From an uncultured Gammaproteobacteria bacterium (GTDB lineage: Bacteria > Pseudomonadota > Gammaproteobacteria > Nitrosococcales > Methylophagaceae), in assembly GCA_937900515.1 (NCBI GenBank), contig CALCCU010000112.1:1-64000 (forward strand): a DNA stretch of 64,000 nt. The letters are read 5' to 3'. A model generated the notes under the pieces. It was not told the origin of the DNA and ran no database searches. It saw only the letters and a list, made by a program, of their open reading frames with translations. Shown piece by piece: positions 11,086 through 19,457 of this stretch. Position 1 is the stretch's first letter. Every line of letters starts with the position of its first letter. A program made the translations under genes and the position numbers.

Positions 11086-11161
11086 TATGTCCCTCGATGG
11101 AATTTTGTCTAAAAATACCAACTTAACCTATTCAGATTAACTGCTTAAATAATACGCTTTT

Positions 11162-11614
11162 TTAGGCTACTAGGCTTGCTTTGGCCAGTTTAGTAATAGG
11201 AAGTGCGTATTCTTCACCATCTACCAGGATAATGATCTCATCATTATCCATACCTTGTAAAATACCTTTAAAATTACGACGTCCTTGAATCGGAAGCTTC
11301 ATTGATACTTTAGCTTCACTTCCTGCAAAGCGCTCAAAGTCTCTCGCTTTAAACAAAGGCCTATCAAAACCTGGCGAAGAAATCTCTAATGAATAGGCAC
11401 TGCTAATGGGATCTTCAACTTCTAAAATCCCACTTACTTGATGACTTACCCGTTCACAATCTTCAATACCAATACCTTGTTCCGCATCGATATAGATACG
11501 TAAAACCGTATGCTGGCCATTTTTGATGTATTCAACACCCACGAGTTCATAACCTAATGACTCGACGGGTACTTCTATTAATTGTTCGATCTGATCACTT
11601 ATTGCCATACGCAT
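11162..11614 (-). CDS. rimP: Ribosome maturation factor RimP
   Basis: Required for 30S assembly (pseudoknot and 3' domain maturation). The 150 residues include ESLGYELVGVEYIKNGQHTVLRIYID, SHQVSGILEVEDPI and LEISSPGFDRPLF, all characteristic of RimP. The start is uncertain: ATG 11614 directly follows the nine-T tail of a terminator and ATG 11608 is two codons downstream. Neither has a recognisable Shine-Dalgarno sequence. It is the first protein gene after metY, as in E. coli metY-rimP-nusA-infB. Confidence 0.95.
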   Translation of the reverse strand: MRMAISDQIEQLIEVPVESLGYELVGVEYIKNGQHTVLRIYIDAEQGIGIEDCERVSHQVSGILEVEDPISSAYSLEISSPGFDRPLFKARDFERFAGSEAKVSMKLPIQGRRNFKGILQGMDNDEIIILVDGEEYALPITKLAKASLVA

Positions 11615-11637
11615 AAAAAAAAAGGGCCTTATGGCCC
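11615..11637 (-). terminator. Intrinsic terminator abutting the rimP start codon
   Basis: On the minus strand GGGCC-ATAA-GGCCC is followed by nine T, and the very next base is the A of the rimP ATG. RNA terminated here would end just before the rimP coding region. It looks like an attenuator controlling rimP-nusA-infB. Confidence 0.85.
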
Positions 11638-11659
11638 AATTTAAAATCTCCAGATAAAC

Positions 11660-11679
11660 AAAAACCCCTAAAAAAGGGG
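11660..11679 (-). terminator. Intrinsic terminator downstream of metY
   Basis: On the minus strand CCCCT-loop-AGGGG is followed by TTTTTG, 14 bases after the tRNA 3' end. The stem is short (5 bp), so termination is probably partial, with the second terminator following about 25 bp on. Confidence 0.7.
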
Positions 11680-11692
11680 CCCTGTATTAAAT

Positions 11693-11769
<77 letters not shown>

Positions 11770-11785
11770 CCTGATTAAGCTAGCT

Positions 11786-11814
11786 ATTATAGGGGCATCA
11801 GCTACTCATTGCAA
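11786..11814 (-). promoter_or_regulatory. Strong sigma-70 promoter of the metY-rimP-nusA operon
   Basis: On the minus strand TTGCAA (-35) is separated by 17 bp from a perfect TATAAT (-10). It lies 16 bp ahead of the mature 5' end of the initiator tRNA and just downstream of the ntrC stop. No terminator separates ntrC from this promoter. Confidence 0.85.
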
Positions 11815-11821
11815 GAAGTAT

Positions 11822-13213
11822 TTAACTATCTTTTAGTTTTCTAGTAAGAGTATTTCTTCCCCACCCTAATAACTTGGCTGCCTCTTGCCTTTTGCCAGCT
11901 GTTTTTTCTAATGCAACTTCCATTAGCAGCTGCTCAACTAAAGGCACAATTTCTGATAAAGCCCCTTCTTGACCAGTCAAAGCTTTAGTTGCTGCCCATT
12001 GTTTAAATAGTACCTGCCAACTACCCGTACTCGCCTGCTCTGATGTTGAGCTAGTCATTAACTCACTCGGTAAATCATCAATTTGCACCACTTTAGCTGG
12101 CGACATAACTGTTAACCACCTACAGGTGTTCTCAAGCTGCCTCACATTACCTGGCCATGTGAGTTGACTTAGGTAGTTTTCAACATCTGGAGATAATGTC
12201 TTTGCAGGAACAACTAATTCAAGTGCAGCTTTATTAAGGAAGTAGTTTGCTAATACTGGTACGTCTACTTGTCGTTCTCTCAATGCCGGAATTTGTATTC
12301 TGATCACATTCAGGCGATGAAATAAGTCTTCCCTAAATTCACCACGTTCAACACGCAGCTCTAGATTTTGATGTGTTGCAGCTACAATACGAACATCTGC
12401 TTTCACAGCACTATGACCGCCTACCCGGAAAAATTCACCATCGGAAAGTACTCGTAATAATCGAGTCTGAAGGTCTAATGGCATATCTCCAATTTCATCT
12501 AGGAATAGTGTTCCACCATCTGCCTGTTCAAAGCGGCCTTTTCTTAATGCGTGGGCACCTGTAAATGCCCCCTTTTCATGACCAAATAATTCTGATTCCA
12601 TTAATTCTTTTGGAATCGCAGCCATATTAAGAGCAATAAAAGGTGATTCTTTACGCGGGCTATGTTTATGTAGTGCATTTGCGACTAATTCTTTACCTGT
12701 ACCTGATTCACCATTAATCAAGACAGTAATATTAGAGCGTGCTAAGCGACCTATTGCCCTAAACACTTCCTGCATAGCAGGTGCTTCACCAATAATTTCC
12801 ATTGCGATTGGTGTAGCTTCTTCATCGACATCGTCTTCTTCTTTTTGGTGGGCTATAGCTCGCTGAACTAATTCAACGGCTTCATCAACATCAAATGGTT
12901 TTGGTAAATACTCAAAGGCACCACCTTCATAGACTGAAACCGCACTATCCAAATCAGAATATGCAGTCATTATGATTACAGGTAAATCAGGAATATTTTC
13001 ACGAATTTCAGATAATAACTCTAGGCCGTCTATTCCTGGCATTCTAATGTCACTAACTAAAACGTCCGGCACTTCTTTAGATAGCTGTTCAATAACTTCT
13101 TGTGCATTTTCGAAGACTCGAACGCTGATATCCACAGACTCAAGAGCCTTCTGTAATACCCATCTGATTGAACGATCATCATCGACAACCCATACATTTG
13201 ATACTTTGCTCAC
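11822..13213 (-). CDS. ntrC: Nitrogen regulator NtrC, sigma-54 activator
   Basis: Response regulator that, when phosphorylated by NtrB, activates sigma-54 promoters of nitrogen-assimilation genes. The 463 residues consist of a receiver domain (DDD at 11-13, acceptor Asp55 in VSDIRMPG), an AAA+ domain (Walker A GESGTGKE, sigma-54-contacting GAFTGA) and a C-terminal Fis-type HTH ([17 protein letters not shown]). The start codon is GTG with AAAGGAG upstream. The start region is the second copy of a 20-bp tandem duplication shared with the ntrB 3' end. Candidate target sites lie before glnA and ntrB. Confidence 0.96.
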   Translation of the reverse strand: MSKVSNVWVVDDDRSIRWVLQKALESVDISVRVFENAQEVIEQLSKEVPDVLVSDIRMPGIDGLELLSEIRENIPDLPVIIMTAYSDLDSAVSVYEGGAFEYLPKPFDVDEAVELVQRAIAHQKEEDDVDEEATPIAMEIIGEAPAMQEVFRAIGRLARSNITVLINGESGTGKELVANALHKHSPRKESPFIALNMAAIPKELMESELFGHEKGAFTGAHALRKGRFEQADGGTLFLDEIGDMPLDLQTRLLRVLSDGEFFRVGGHSAVKADVRIVAATHQNLELRVERGEFREDLFHRLNVIRIQIPALRERQVDVPVLANYFLNKAALELVVPAKTLSPDVENYLSQLTWPGNVRQLENTCRWLTVMSPAKVVQIDDLPSELMTSSTSEQASTGSWQVLFKQWAATKALTGQEGALSEIVPLVEQLLMEVALEKTAGKRQEAAKLLGWGRNTLTRKLKDS

Positions 13214-13244
13214 TCGACTGCTCCTTTACTCACTCGACTGCTCC
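13205..13244. repeat. 20-bp tandem duplication at the ntrB-ntrC junction
   Basis: Two adjacent 20-bp units (13205-13224 and 13225-13244) differ at one base. On the minus strand each carries GGAGCAGTCGAGTGAG, so the SD-like sequence and GTG start are present twice. The upstream copy encodes the last codons of ntrB. From its GTG (13233) runs a 7-codon mini-ORF, MSKGAVE, whose TGA overlaps the real ntrC GTG. Confidence 0.9.
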
Positions 13245-14284
13245 AATGGGAAGACAACTGAAAATACTGTACAGCCTTTTTGGCTTGTACATGAAATCAT
13301 GCCTTTATTTCTGTGTATTAAATCTTGAACTAGATATAAACCTAAACCTGTGCCTTCTGCTCGACCAGTCACCAATGGAAAGAACAAGCTTTCTTGTAAA
13401 GACTCAGGTATTCCAGGACCATCATCCTCAATTTCGATGCATGCTCCCAACCTATAAGGCTTTTGATCTATGGTGATATTTCGTTGGATACGTGTTCTTA
13501 AGATTATCCTTCCTGAGCCATTAAGTGCCTGAACAGCATTCAGCACTATATTCAGAAATACTTGTACGAGTTGATCTAAGTCGACATAAAGATCTGGAAT
13601 ACTAGGATCATAATCACCGACTAAAGTCAGTCGACTATCAACCTCTGTGGCAACAAGCTGCCTTACTCTTTGTAAGACCTGGTGAATATTAACAAGCGCA
13701 TGTTCTGGCTTATGATGTGAACCTAACATTTTACTCATTAAGTTCTGCAACCGATCTGCTTCGCTAATAATAATCGCGGTATATTCTTTCAATTCGTCAG
13801 AATCGAGTTGCCTTTCTAATAACTGTGCTGCACCGCGTAAGCCACCTAAAGGATTCTTGATCTCATGAGCCAAGCCTCTCAACACTTGCTGCTGAGTACT
13901 TAAGCTTTCATCACGACTGATACGCTGTTGAAAGTCTAGTTGAGAAAGCTCTAATAATATATAGGGTTCGTTTAGATCTGTGTCTATCAGCTTAATCGAA
14001 CAATCGACAACAATTTCACCTCGACTTGGCAAGTAAAGTCGAATTTCACGCTCAATCAATTCTTGCCCTGTTTTTTTCACACGCGCTAAGCTAGCAAGGA
14101 GTGGAGCAGGTGTTTCACCCACTAAAAGGGTTTGAATAGGTATTAAATAGGCTTGACGCTGACTCATTCCAAATAATACTTCTGCTGCTGAGTTAAGCCT
14201 ACTAACGCGCAGCGTATTATCCATAACGATTATCGCTGTAGTTAAATTCTCAATAATATCTTGGCAAGACAGTGAGGTCGTCAT
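13226..14284 (-). CDS. ntrB: Nitrogen sensor histidine kinase NtrB
   Basis: Cytoplasmic two-component kinase/phosphatase that controls NtrC in response to PII. The 352 residues have an N-terminal PAS domain (about 5-115), the dimerisation/phosphoacceptor motif LAHEIKNPLGGLRGAAQLL and an HATPase region (NIVLNAVQAL, EDDGPGIPE, GTGLGLYLV). There is no transmembrane segment, as expected for NtrB. The SD is poor. A sigma-54-type promoter and an NtrC-like palindrome lie upstream. The last codons fall within a tandem duplication. Confidence 0.95.
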   Translation of the reverse strand: MTTSLSCQDIIENLTTAIIVMDNTLRVSRLNSAAEVLFGMSQRQAYLIPIQTLLVGETPAPLLASLARVKKTGQELIEREIRLYLPSRGEIVVDCSIKLIDTDLNEPYILLELSQLDFQQRISRDESLSTQQQVLRGLAHEIKNPLGGLRGAAQLLERQLDSDELKEYTAIIISEADRLQNLMSKMLGSHHKPEHALVNIHQVLQRVRQLVATEVDSRLTLVGDYDPSIPDLYVDLDQLVQVFLNIVLNAVQALNGSGRIILRTRIQRNITIDQKPYRLGACIEIEDDGPGIPESLQESLFFPLVTGRAEGTGLGLYLVQDLIHRNKGMISCTSQKGCTVFSVVFPLEQSSE

Positions 14285-14328
14285 GATAGTGTTTTAAAGT
14301 AAGGATTATTCATATTGACACAATATGA

Positions 14329-14344
14329 GCAAGTATTAATCCAA
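14329..14344 (-). promoter_or_regulatory. Candidate sigma-54 promoter of ntrBC
   Basis: On the minus strand TTGGATTAATACTTGC has GG and GC exactly 10 bases apart, the -24/-12 geometry, and a good TTGC box. The base after GG is A rather than the usual C. Predicted start of transcription is about 14318, some 34 bp before ntrB. Confidence 0.5.
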
Positions 14345-14469
14345 CTTTCCTATTATTACAAAATTAGTTTATAACTCACTGAATAATAGAGAGTTTATAT
14401 CCATAATCTTTGCGTTACTGAAATTAACAACATGAATTCCTATCTAAAAAGTAAAGCTACGCCTTTAAA

Positions 14470-14486
14470 TGCACTATAACAGTGCA
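14470..14486. promoter_or_regulatory. NtrC-like binding site upstream of ntrB
   Basis: TGCACTATAACAGTGCA is a perfect 17-bp dyad (TGCACT-N5-AGTGCA). It matches the length and half-sites of the NtrC consensus TGCACY-N5-RGTGCA. It lies about 160 bp upstream of the predicted sigma-54 start, a plausible enhancer distance, and just beyond the DUF4124 gene's stop. Confidence 0.6.
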
Positions 14487-14494
14487 CCAATGTT

Positions 14495-15016
14495 TTATCT
14501 AGCTATCGAATGGCGCTGAACATGAAATAAAGTGGACTTGCTAGACTTTAGAACTTTACCAGACTGATCTACAACAGATACAACGAGAATATGGCTACCT
14601 CGTTCAACACCGGTCAATACAGTATTAAGTGGTATTTGCTCTTCGCCTACCTGCTTACCATCTAGTTTAAAGACGAGTTTATCTGCTCTAGTAGCATTAA
14701 GTTTAGGTGTTATAGATGCTGTGACGGCAATATTTTCAGGGTTTTGAAAAGTTTCATTCTGAGCGGGGCTGATAATGCTCAGCTTATATTTAGGTACAGT
14801 TAATGATACCGCTTCATCGCTAGGTTTATCTTGTTCAATGTCAACAACAGGAATATTAGGGGCAGTATAACTTGGCGCGATATCAATGGTAACTTTTTCG
14901 GAATTATCATCTTCAACGTCAGAGAATATAACATTACCCGCAGCATCAACACTACGATACACCTCTGCTTGTGAAGTAAAGCTTAAGAATAACAGCAAGA
15001 TAAAATAATATTTCAT
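14495..15016 (-). CDS. DUF4124-domain periplasmic protein
   Basis: Function unknown. The 173-residue product starts with a signal peptide (MKYYFILLLFLSFTSQA). A short DUF4124 module follows directly (EVYRSVDAAGNVIFSD), then an extracytoplasmic Ig/fibronectin-like stretch (ISPAQNETFQNPENIAVTASI, with LDGKQVGEEQIPL). The ATG at 15016 is chosen for the signal peptide; a longer frame to 15082 runs into the glnA terminator. Genes of this type commonly lie between glnA and ntrB in gammaproteobacteria, but no link to nitrogen control is evident from the sequence. Confidence 0.8.
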   Translation of the reverse strand: MKYYFILLLFLSFTSQAEVYRSVDAAGNVIFSDVEDDNSEKVTIDIAPSYTAPNIPVVDIEQDKPSDEAVSLTVPKYKLSIISPAQNETFQNPENIAVTASITPKLNATRADKLVFKLDGKQVGEEQIPLNTVLTGVERGSHILVVSVVDQSGKVLKSSKSTLFHVQRHSIAR

Positions 15017-15062
15017 ATTCCAATCATAGGCTACATATCCTTCACTCGCAACATCCATGCAT

Positions 15063-15096
15063 AAAAAAAACGCCCTCATCAATGATGAAGGCGTTT
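15063..15096 (-). terminator. Intrinsic terminator after glnA
   Basis: On the minus strand an interrupted stem (AAACGCC, one mismatch, TCATCA / TGATGA, mismatch, GGCGTTT) runs into eight T. It lies about 25 bp beyond the glnA stop and separates glnA from the DUF4124-ntrBC genes. Confidence 0.88.
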
Positions 15097-15119
15097 CTCT
15101 ATAAAACGTTCAGAAGAAA

Positions 15120-16529
15120 TTAAACGCTATAGTATAAATCAAACTCAGCTGGGTGAGTTTCCATACGTAAACGTGTTACTTCTTCCATTTTAAGCTCAAT
15201 GAAACCATCGATCATATCATCAGTAAATACACCGCCATCAGTTAAGAATGCACGATCTTCGTTTAATGCATCTAACGCTTGATCTAAAGAATGAGCAACT
15301 TGTGGAATTGTAGCTTCTTCTTCAGGAGGCAAGTCATATAAATCTTTATCCATTGCATCACCAGGGTGGATCTTATTTTTAATACCATCAAGACCAGCCA
15401 TTAATAAAGCAGAAAATGCGAGGTAAGGGTTTGCAGTTGAATCACCAAAACGAACTTCAACTCGACGACCTTTTGGATTATTAACAAAAGGAATTCGAAT
15501 TGATGCAGATCTGTTACGAGCAGAGTATGCCAACATGATAGGTGCTTCAAATCCAGGTACTAAACGTTTGTAGCTGTTTGTACTCGAGTTTGTGAATGCA
15601 TTCAGTGCTTTAGCATGTTTGATTACACCGCCGATGTAGAACAATGCAGTTTCAGATAAGCCACCGTATTTGTTACCAGAAAATAAATTCTCACCATCTT
15701 TGAATAAAGACATGTGAACGTGCATGCCGTTACCGTTATCGCCAACGATTGGTTTTGGCATGAATGTCGCGGTTTTACCGTAGGCATGAGCAACATTGTG
15801 AACTACATATTTAAGCTGTTGAACTTCATCTGCTTTTTTAACTAAAGTGTTAAATTTAGTACCAATTTCACACTGACCAGCAGTCGCTACTTCATGGTGA
15901 TGAACCTCAGTTACTTGACCCATTTCTTCAAGCGTTAAACACATTGCTGAACGGATATCTTGTAATGAATCGACAGGAGGCACAGGGAAGTAACCACCTT
16001 TAACGCCTGGACGGTGACCTTTGTTACCATCTGCATAGGCTTTTTCTGTATTCCAAGATGACTCATCTGAATCAACTTTGTAGAATGAACCAGAAATATC
16101 ACTTGCCCAACGAACATCATCAAAGATGAAAAATTCATTTTCAGGACCAAAGTAAGCAGCGTCAGCTAAACCAGTTGCTTGCATATGTGCTTCTGCACGA
16201 TGTGCAACACTACGTGGGTCACGCTCATAACCTTGCATAGTTGCAGGCTCAATAACATCACAGCTAATGATTAATGTTGTGTCATCCATAAAAGGATCCA
16301 ACACAGCTGTTTCAGGATCTGGCATCAAAATCATGTCTGATTCATTAATACCTTTCCAGCCAGCAACCGAAGAACCATCAAACATATTACCTTCTGTAAA
16401 GGTATCTTCATCAATTGCATGGGCGGGGAAAGTTACGTGTTGCTCTTTACCGCGTGTATCTGTGAAACGGAAATCTACAAATAAGACCTCCTCATCTTTG
16501 ATCATTTGAAGCACATTTTCGACTGACAT
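15120..16529 (-). CDS. glnA: Type I glutamine synthetase
   Basis: ATP-dependent synthesis of glutamine from glutamate and ammonium, the main ammonium assimilation step. The 469 residues contain the GSI landmarks [25 protein letters not shown] and the glutamate-binding/latch region [10 protein letters not shown]. The regulatory adenylylation tyrosine is at about 398 (DLYDLPPEE), marking the GSI-beta type controlled by GlnE. A TTGGAGAAAG ribosome-binding site precedes the ATG. The upstream gap carries a sigma-54 promoter and tandem NtrC-like sites. Confidence 0.98.
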   Translation of the reverse strand: MSVENVLQMIKDEEVLFVDFRFTDTRGKEQHVTFPAHAIDEDTFTEGNMFDGSSVAGWKGINESDMILMPDPETAVLDPFMDDTTLIISCDVIEPATMQGYERDPRSVAHRAEAHMQATGLADAAYFGPENEFFIFDDVRWASDISGSFYKVDSDESSWNTEKAYADGNKGHRPGVKGGYFPVPPVDSLQDIRSAMCLTLEEMGQVTEVHHHEVATAGQCEIGTKFNTLVKKADEVQQLKYVVHNVAHAYGKTATFMPKPIVGDNGNGMHVHMSLFKDGENLFSGNKYGGLSETALFYIGGVIKHAKALNAFTNSSTNSYKRLVPGFEAPIMLAYSARNRSASIRIPFVNNPKGRRVEVRFGDSTANPYLAFSALLMAGLDGIKNKIHPGDAMDKDLYDLPPEEEATIPQVAHSLDQALDALNEDRAFLTDGGVFTDDMIDGFIELKMEEVTRLRMETHPAEFDLYYSV

Positions 16530-16592
16530 TAATCTTTCTCCAATTTTTAGATTACTACAAGTTGTTAGTTAAAATCTTTAAGAGCTTAAGAC

Positions 16593-16609
16593 TGCACAAT
16601 CTAAGCCAA
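16593..16609 (-). promoter_or_regulatory. Sigma-54 promoter of glnA
   Basis: On the minus strand TTGGCTTAGATTGTGCA has the invariant GG (-24) and GC (-12) spaced by exactly 10 bases and good flanking bases (TTGGC, TGCA). Predicted transcription start is about 16583, giving a leader of roughly 54 bases before the glnA ATG. Confidence 0.78.
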
Positions 16610-16660
16610 TCCTAAAGCACAAATAAATCAATTACTTAAAAAACTTCGACACCGTTACCC

Positions 16661-16695
16661 GCACCATTATTGTGCGCACCATTATTGTGCGCACC
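16661..16695. promoter_or_regulatory. Tandem NtrC-binding sites upstream of glnA
   Basis: GCACC-ATTATT-GTGC occurs twice in a row with a 15-bp period, ending in a third GCACC. Each unit reads on the minus strand as GCAC-N6-GGTGC, which is the core of the NtrC consensus. The array lies about 80-110 bp upstream of the predicted sigma-54 start and begins 12 bp after the tusA-like stop. Centre spacing of 15 bp is closer than the roughly three helical turns seen in E. coli glnA. Confidence 0.72.
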
Positions 16696-16706
16696 AAAGT
16701 TGAACA

Positions 16707-16934
16707 CTACCGTGATACGCGCACAGAAATGATGAGTTCATCATCATTCTCACGATGACCAACCACTTCGTGTCCATTGATCCGAGCCCAAGCAGGAATA
16801 TCACTTAAAGCCCCTGGATCAGTACAAATTACATCCAATATATCACCATCTGCTAATTCTTTTATTTTATTTTGTGTTTTTATTACAGGCATTGGGCACA
16901 GCATTCTTCTCGCATCTAATTCATGAGTACTCAT
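16707..16934 (-). CDS. TusA/SirA-family sulfur carrier protein
   Basis: Small sulfurtransferase-like protein of 75 residues with the CPMP motif (Cys13), the persulfide-carrying site of the TusA/SirA/YedF family. The acidic stretch DVICTDPGALSDIPAW is typical of the fold. The ATG at 16934 overlaps the upstream stop (ATGA), so it is translationally coupled to the PP-loop gene; a TTG three codons upstream is less likely. The neighbour suggests it passes sulfur to, or receives it from, the PP-loop enzyme. That is an inference. It could be a dedicated partner rather than orthologous TusA. Confidence 0.88.
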   Translation of the reverse strand: MSTHELDARRMLCPMPVIKTQNKIKELADGDILDVICTDPGALSDIPAWARINGHEVVGHRENDDELIISVRVSR

Positions 16935-17983
16935 ACATGCCAATCCTCAAGAACTTCATCTATTGAAAGCGGTTTAGTCGTCATTGTTAGTTTTTCTTGT
17001 CCTGGTACGCTGATTTCAATCTCTACTTGTTCTGCATCACGACCTTGGCCATAACGAGCAACAATACCTGCAGCTAACTCATAATCATCACTAGTAATAT
17101 CACCATCAATAATTGTTAAAGGTCCGTTATGGCTAACAACTTGAATTGTGACAAACTGCTTTCGATAACCTTCTAAATACTTACTTTCACCAGCATCGCG
17201 AGCAATAATTAATTTAAATTCAGGTTTAGGCCTTAAGTGTCGACCTACTTTCAATAGCATAATATCGTCCATCTCATACTCACGACTACCACGCCCTTCC
17301 CATAAATCAACCAATTTAGCTGAATAATTTTTATCCGTTAAGAAGCAACAGCCACCAGCAGGTGAGGCATAATCTTTGAAACCAAATTTTTCTGCTAATG
17401 CCATTTGAGGCTTACGGTTACGCCCGCTAAAATCATATAGTTTTTCGCGGTCAACCCAACCTTCTAACTCAGGTTTTGTTGCAGGTAAGTTCTTCGCACA
17501 CAAAGGACGCAGCAAAATATCATCAGCGCCTGACTCTTCTGAAATTATTGGCATGGTTTCTTTACGTTGAGACATAGGTCGCTGACCTATTACTTCACCT
17601 GTAATTATAAAGTCAAAGCCATCTTTACGGTTTTCTTTAACCCATTCAACCGCTTTGCTTACCATGAAAACTTTGCAGTCTAAACATGGGTTCATATTTG
17701 CACCGTAACCATGTTTTGGATTAAGTAATACATCTTTATATTCTTCAATCACATCAACAATGTGTAATTTAATACCTAACTGTTCTGCAGCCCATAAAGC
17801 ATTGTTACGCTTTTGCTTATCTTTATCGTGATTACGAATAGCATGTGTATGACCTTCTACGCAAAAGCCTGTATAAAAATTAATACCTTCAACTTCAATT
17901 CCTTGCTCTTGCAATACTCTTACTGCAAGCAATGAATCTAAACCACCTGAAATTAAAGCAATCGCCTTATGTTTTTTCGTCAC
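16931..17983 (-). CDS. PP-loop ATPase, thiouridylase-like, with NFACT-R-like C-terminus
   Basis: Probable tRNA- or cofactor-sulfurating enzyme; exact substrate unknown. The 350-residue protein has a PP-loop SGGLDS at 12-17 (N-type ATP pyrophosphatase, as in MnmA/ThiI). It has a CxxC pair at Cys100/Cys103 (NPCLDCK) and paired cysteines at 212-213 (AGGCCFLTD). About residues 230-345 contain [21 protein letters not shown], resembling the NFACT-R/DUF814 RNA-binding module. Such proteins are often annotated as 2-thiouridylate methyltransferases, but true MnmA is longer and differently arranged. Its stop overlaps the TusA-like start and its start overlaps the tldD stop. Confidence 0.78.
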   Translation of the reverse strand: MTKKHKAIALISGGLDSLLAVRVLQEQGIEVEGINFYTGFCVEGHTHAIRNHDKDKQKRNNALWAAEQLGIKLHIVDVIEEYKDVLLNPKHGYGANMNPCLDCKVFMVSKAVEWVKENRKDGFDFIITGEVIGQRPMSQRKETMPIISEESGADDILLRPLCAKNLPATKPELEGWVDREKLYDFSGRNRKPQMALAEKFGFKDYASPAGGCCFLTDKNYSAKLVDLWEGRGSREYEMDDIMLLKVGRHLRPKPEFKLIIARDAGESKYLEGYRKQFVTIQVVSHNGPLTIIDGDITSDDYELAAGIVARYGQGRDAEQVEIEISVPGQEKLTMTTKPLSIDEVLEDWHV

Positions 17984-19422
17984 GCTGTTCCACCTACTGT
18001 TAAACCATCTATTTTTAATGTTGGCTGACCTACACCCACAGGAACACTTTGTCCCTCTTTTCCACAGTTACCTACACCTGTATCAAGTGCCAAGTCATTA
18101 GCAACCATACTGATTCTACCCATAACTTCAGGGCCATTACCGATTAAAGTCGCCCCTTTAACAGGGTATGAAATTTTGCCATTCTCAATCATGTAAACTT
18201 CACTCGTTGAGAATACAAATTTTCCAGAAGTAATATCAACTTGACCGCCACCAAAGTTGACCGCATAAAGACCTTTCTCAACAGATGCAATCACCTCATC
18301 AGGTTCGTGCTCACCTGGTAGCATATAAGTGTTGGTCATTCTAGGCATAGGCAAATGAGCATAAGATTCACGACGACCATTACCTGTACTACGTGTTCCC
18401 ATTAGTCGAGCATTATGCTTATCTTGCATATACCCAGTTAACTTGCCATTTTCAATCAGAGTAGTATTTTCTGTCGGCACCCCTTCGTCATCAACAGTCA
18501 ATGAACCCCGACGATCTTGCAACGTACCGTCATCAACAACAGTACATAAAGGAGAAGCAACCATTTCGCCTATCTTTCCAGAAAAAGCAGAACTGCCACG
18601 GCGATTAAAATCACCTTCAAGACCATGACCGACGGCTTCATGTAACAGAACGCCTGGCCAGCCAGATGCTAACACTACCGTCATATTACCAGCAGGAGCA
18701 TCAACTGCTTCAAGATTAACCAAGGCTTGTCTAACCGCTTCTTTAGCATAATTTTCTGGCATGCCATTATTTTGGAAATAACTATAGTCTAAGCGACGAC
18801 CACCACCCGCAGTACCTTGTTCACGACGTCCCGATGACTCGACAATAACACTTACATTCATGCGTATTAAAGGTCTAATATCTGCTGAAAAGGTACCGTC
18901 ACTCGCCGCGATTAAAACACTATCAATACCACCAGCAAGACTAACACTGACTTGAGTCACTCGTGGATCAGCAGCTCTAGCTGTCGCATCTGCTCGTTTT
19001 AATAAATCAAGCTTTTGCTCTACTGATAAGACAGCAAGCGGATCACTATCAGCGTAATATTGTGGTGCTTGCGGCCTCTTCCAAGCTTGTACCCTGCCAT
19101 TACTACCCTGACGTGAAATTGCGCGAGCAGCTTTTGCAGCATCTTGTAGGGCAGGCAAGATCAAGTCATCAGAGTAAGCAAATCCTGTTTTTTCGCCACT
19201 ACATGCTCGCACACCAACCCCTTGCTCCAAATGATAGCCACCATTTTTAATGATGCCATCTTCTAGCAGCCAATTTTCTTGCCGAGACTGTTGAAAATAA
19301 AGATCGGCATAATCGACACCCTTACCCATTGTCAGGGCAAGTGCATCTTCTAAATTAGCTTCATTCAGACCAGCTGGCTGTAATAATTGTTGGTTAACTT
19401 GTTCAAATATAGATATTGTCAT
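17980..19422 (-). CDS. tldD: Metalloprotease TldD
   Basis: Catalytic subunit of the TldD/TldE (PmbA) zinc protease that processes peptides such as microcins and the CcdA antitoxin in E. coli. The 480-residue protein contains the HEAVGH motif (HExxxH) followed by [20 protein letters not shown], and the conserved [20 protein letters not shown]. Length is standard. The partner gene tldE/pmbA is not in the window; in many gammaproteobacteria it lies elsewhere. It follows the YhdP gene, a conserved neighbourhood. Confidence 0.96.
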   Translation of the reverse strand: MTISIFEQVNQQLLQPAGLNEANLEDALALTMGKGVDYADLYFQQSRQENWLLEDGIIKNGGYHLEQGVGVRACSGEKTGFAYSDDLILPALQDAAKAARAISRQGSNGRVQAWKRPQAPQYYADSDPLAVLSVEQKLDLLKRADATARAADPRVTQVSVSLAGGIDSVLIAASDGTFSADIRPLIRMNVSVIVESSGRREQGTAGGGRRLDYSYFQNNGMPENYAKEAVRQALVNLEAVDAPAGNMTVVLASGWPGVLLHEAVGHGLEGDFNRRGSSAFSGKIGEMVASPLCTVVDDGTLQDRRGSLTVDDEGVPTENTTLIENGKLTGYMQDKHNARLMGTRSTGNGRRESYAHLPMPRMTNTYMLPGEHEPDEVIASVEKGLYAVNFGGGQVDITSGKFVFSTSEVYMIENGKISYPVKGATLIGNGPEVMGRISMVANDLALDTGVGNCGKEGQSVPVGVGQPTLKIDGLTVGGTA

Positions 19423-19457
19423 AGCGCGATATCATAGCAGATCTTGGTGTTAATCTC

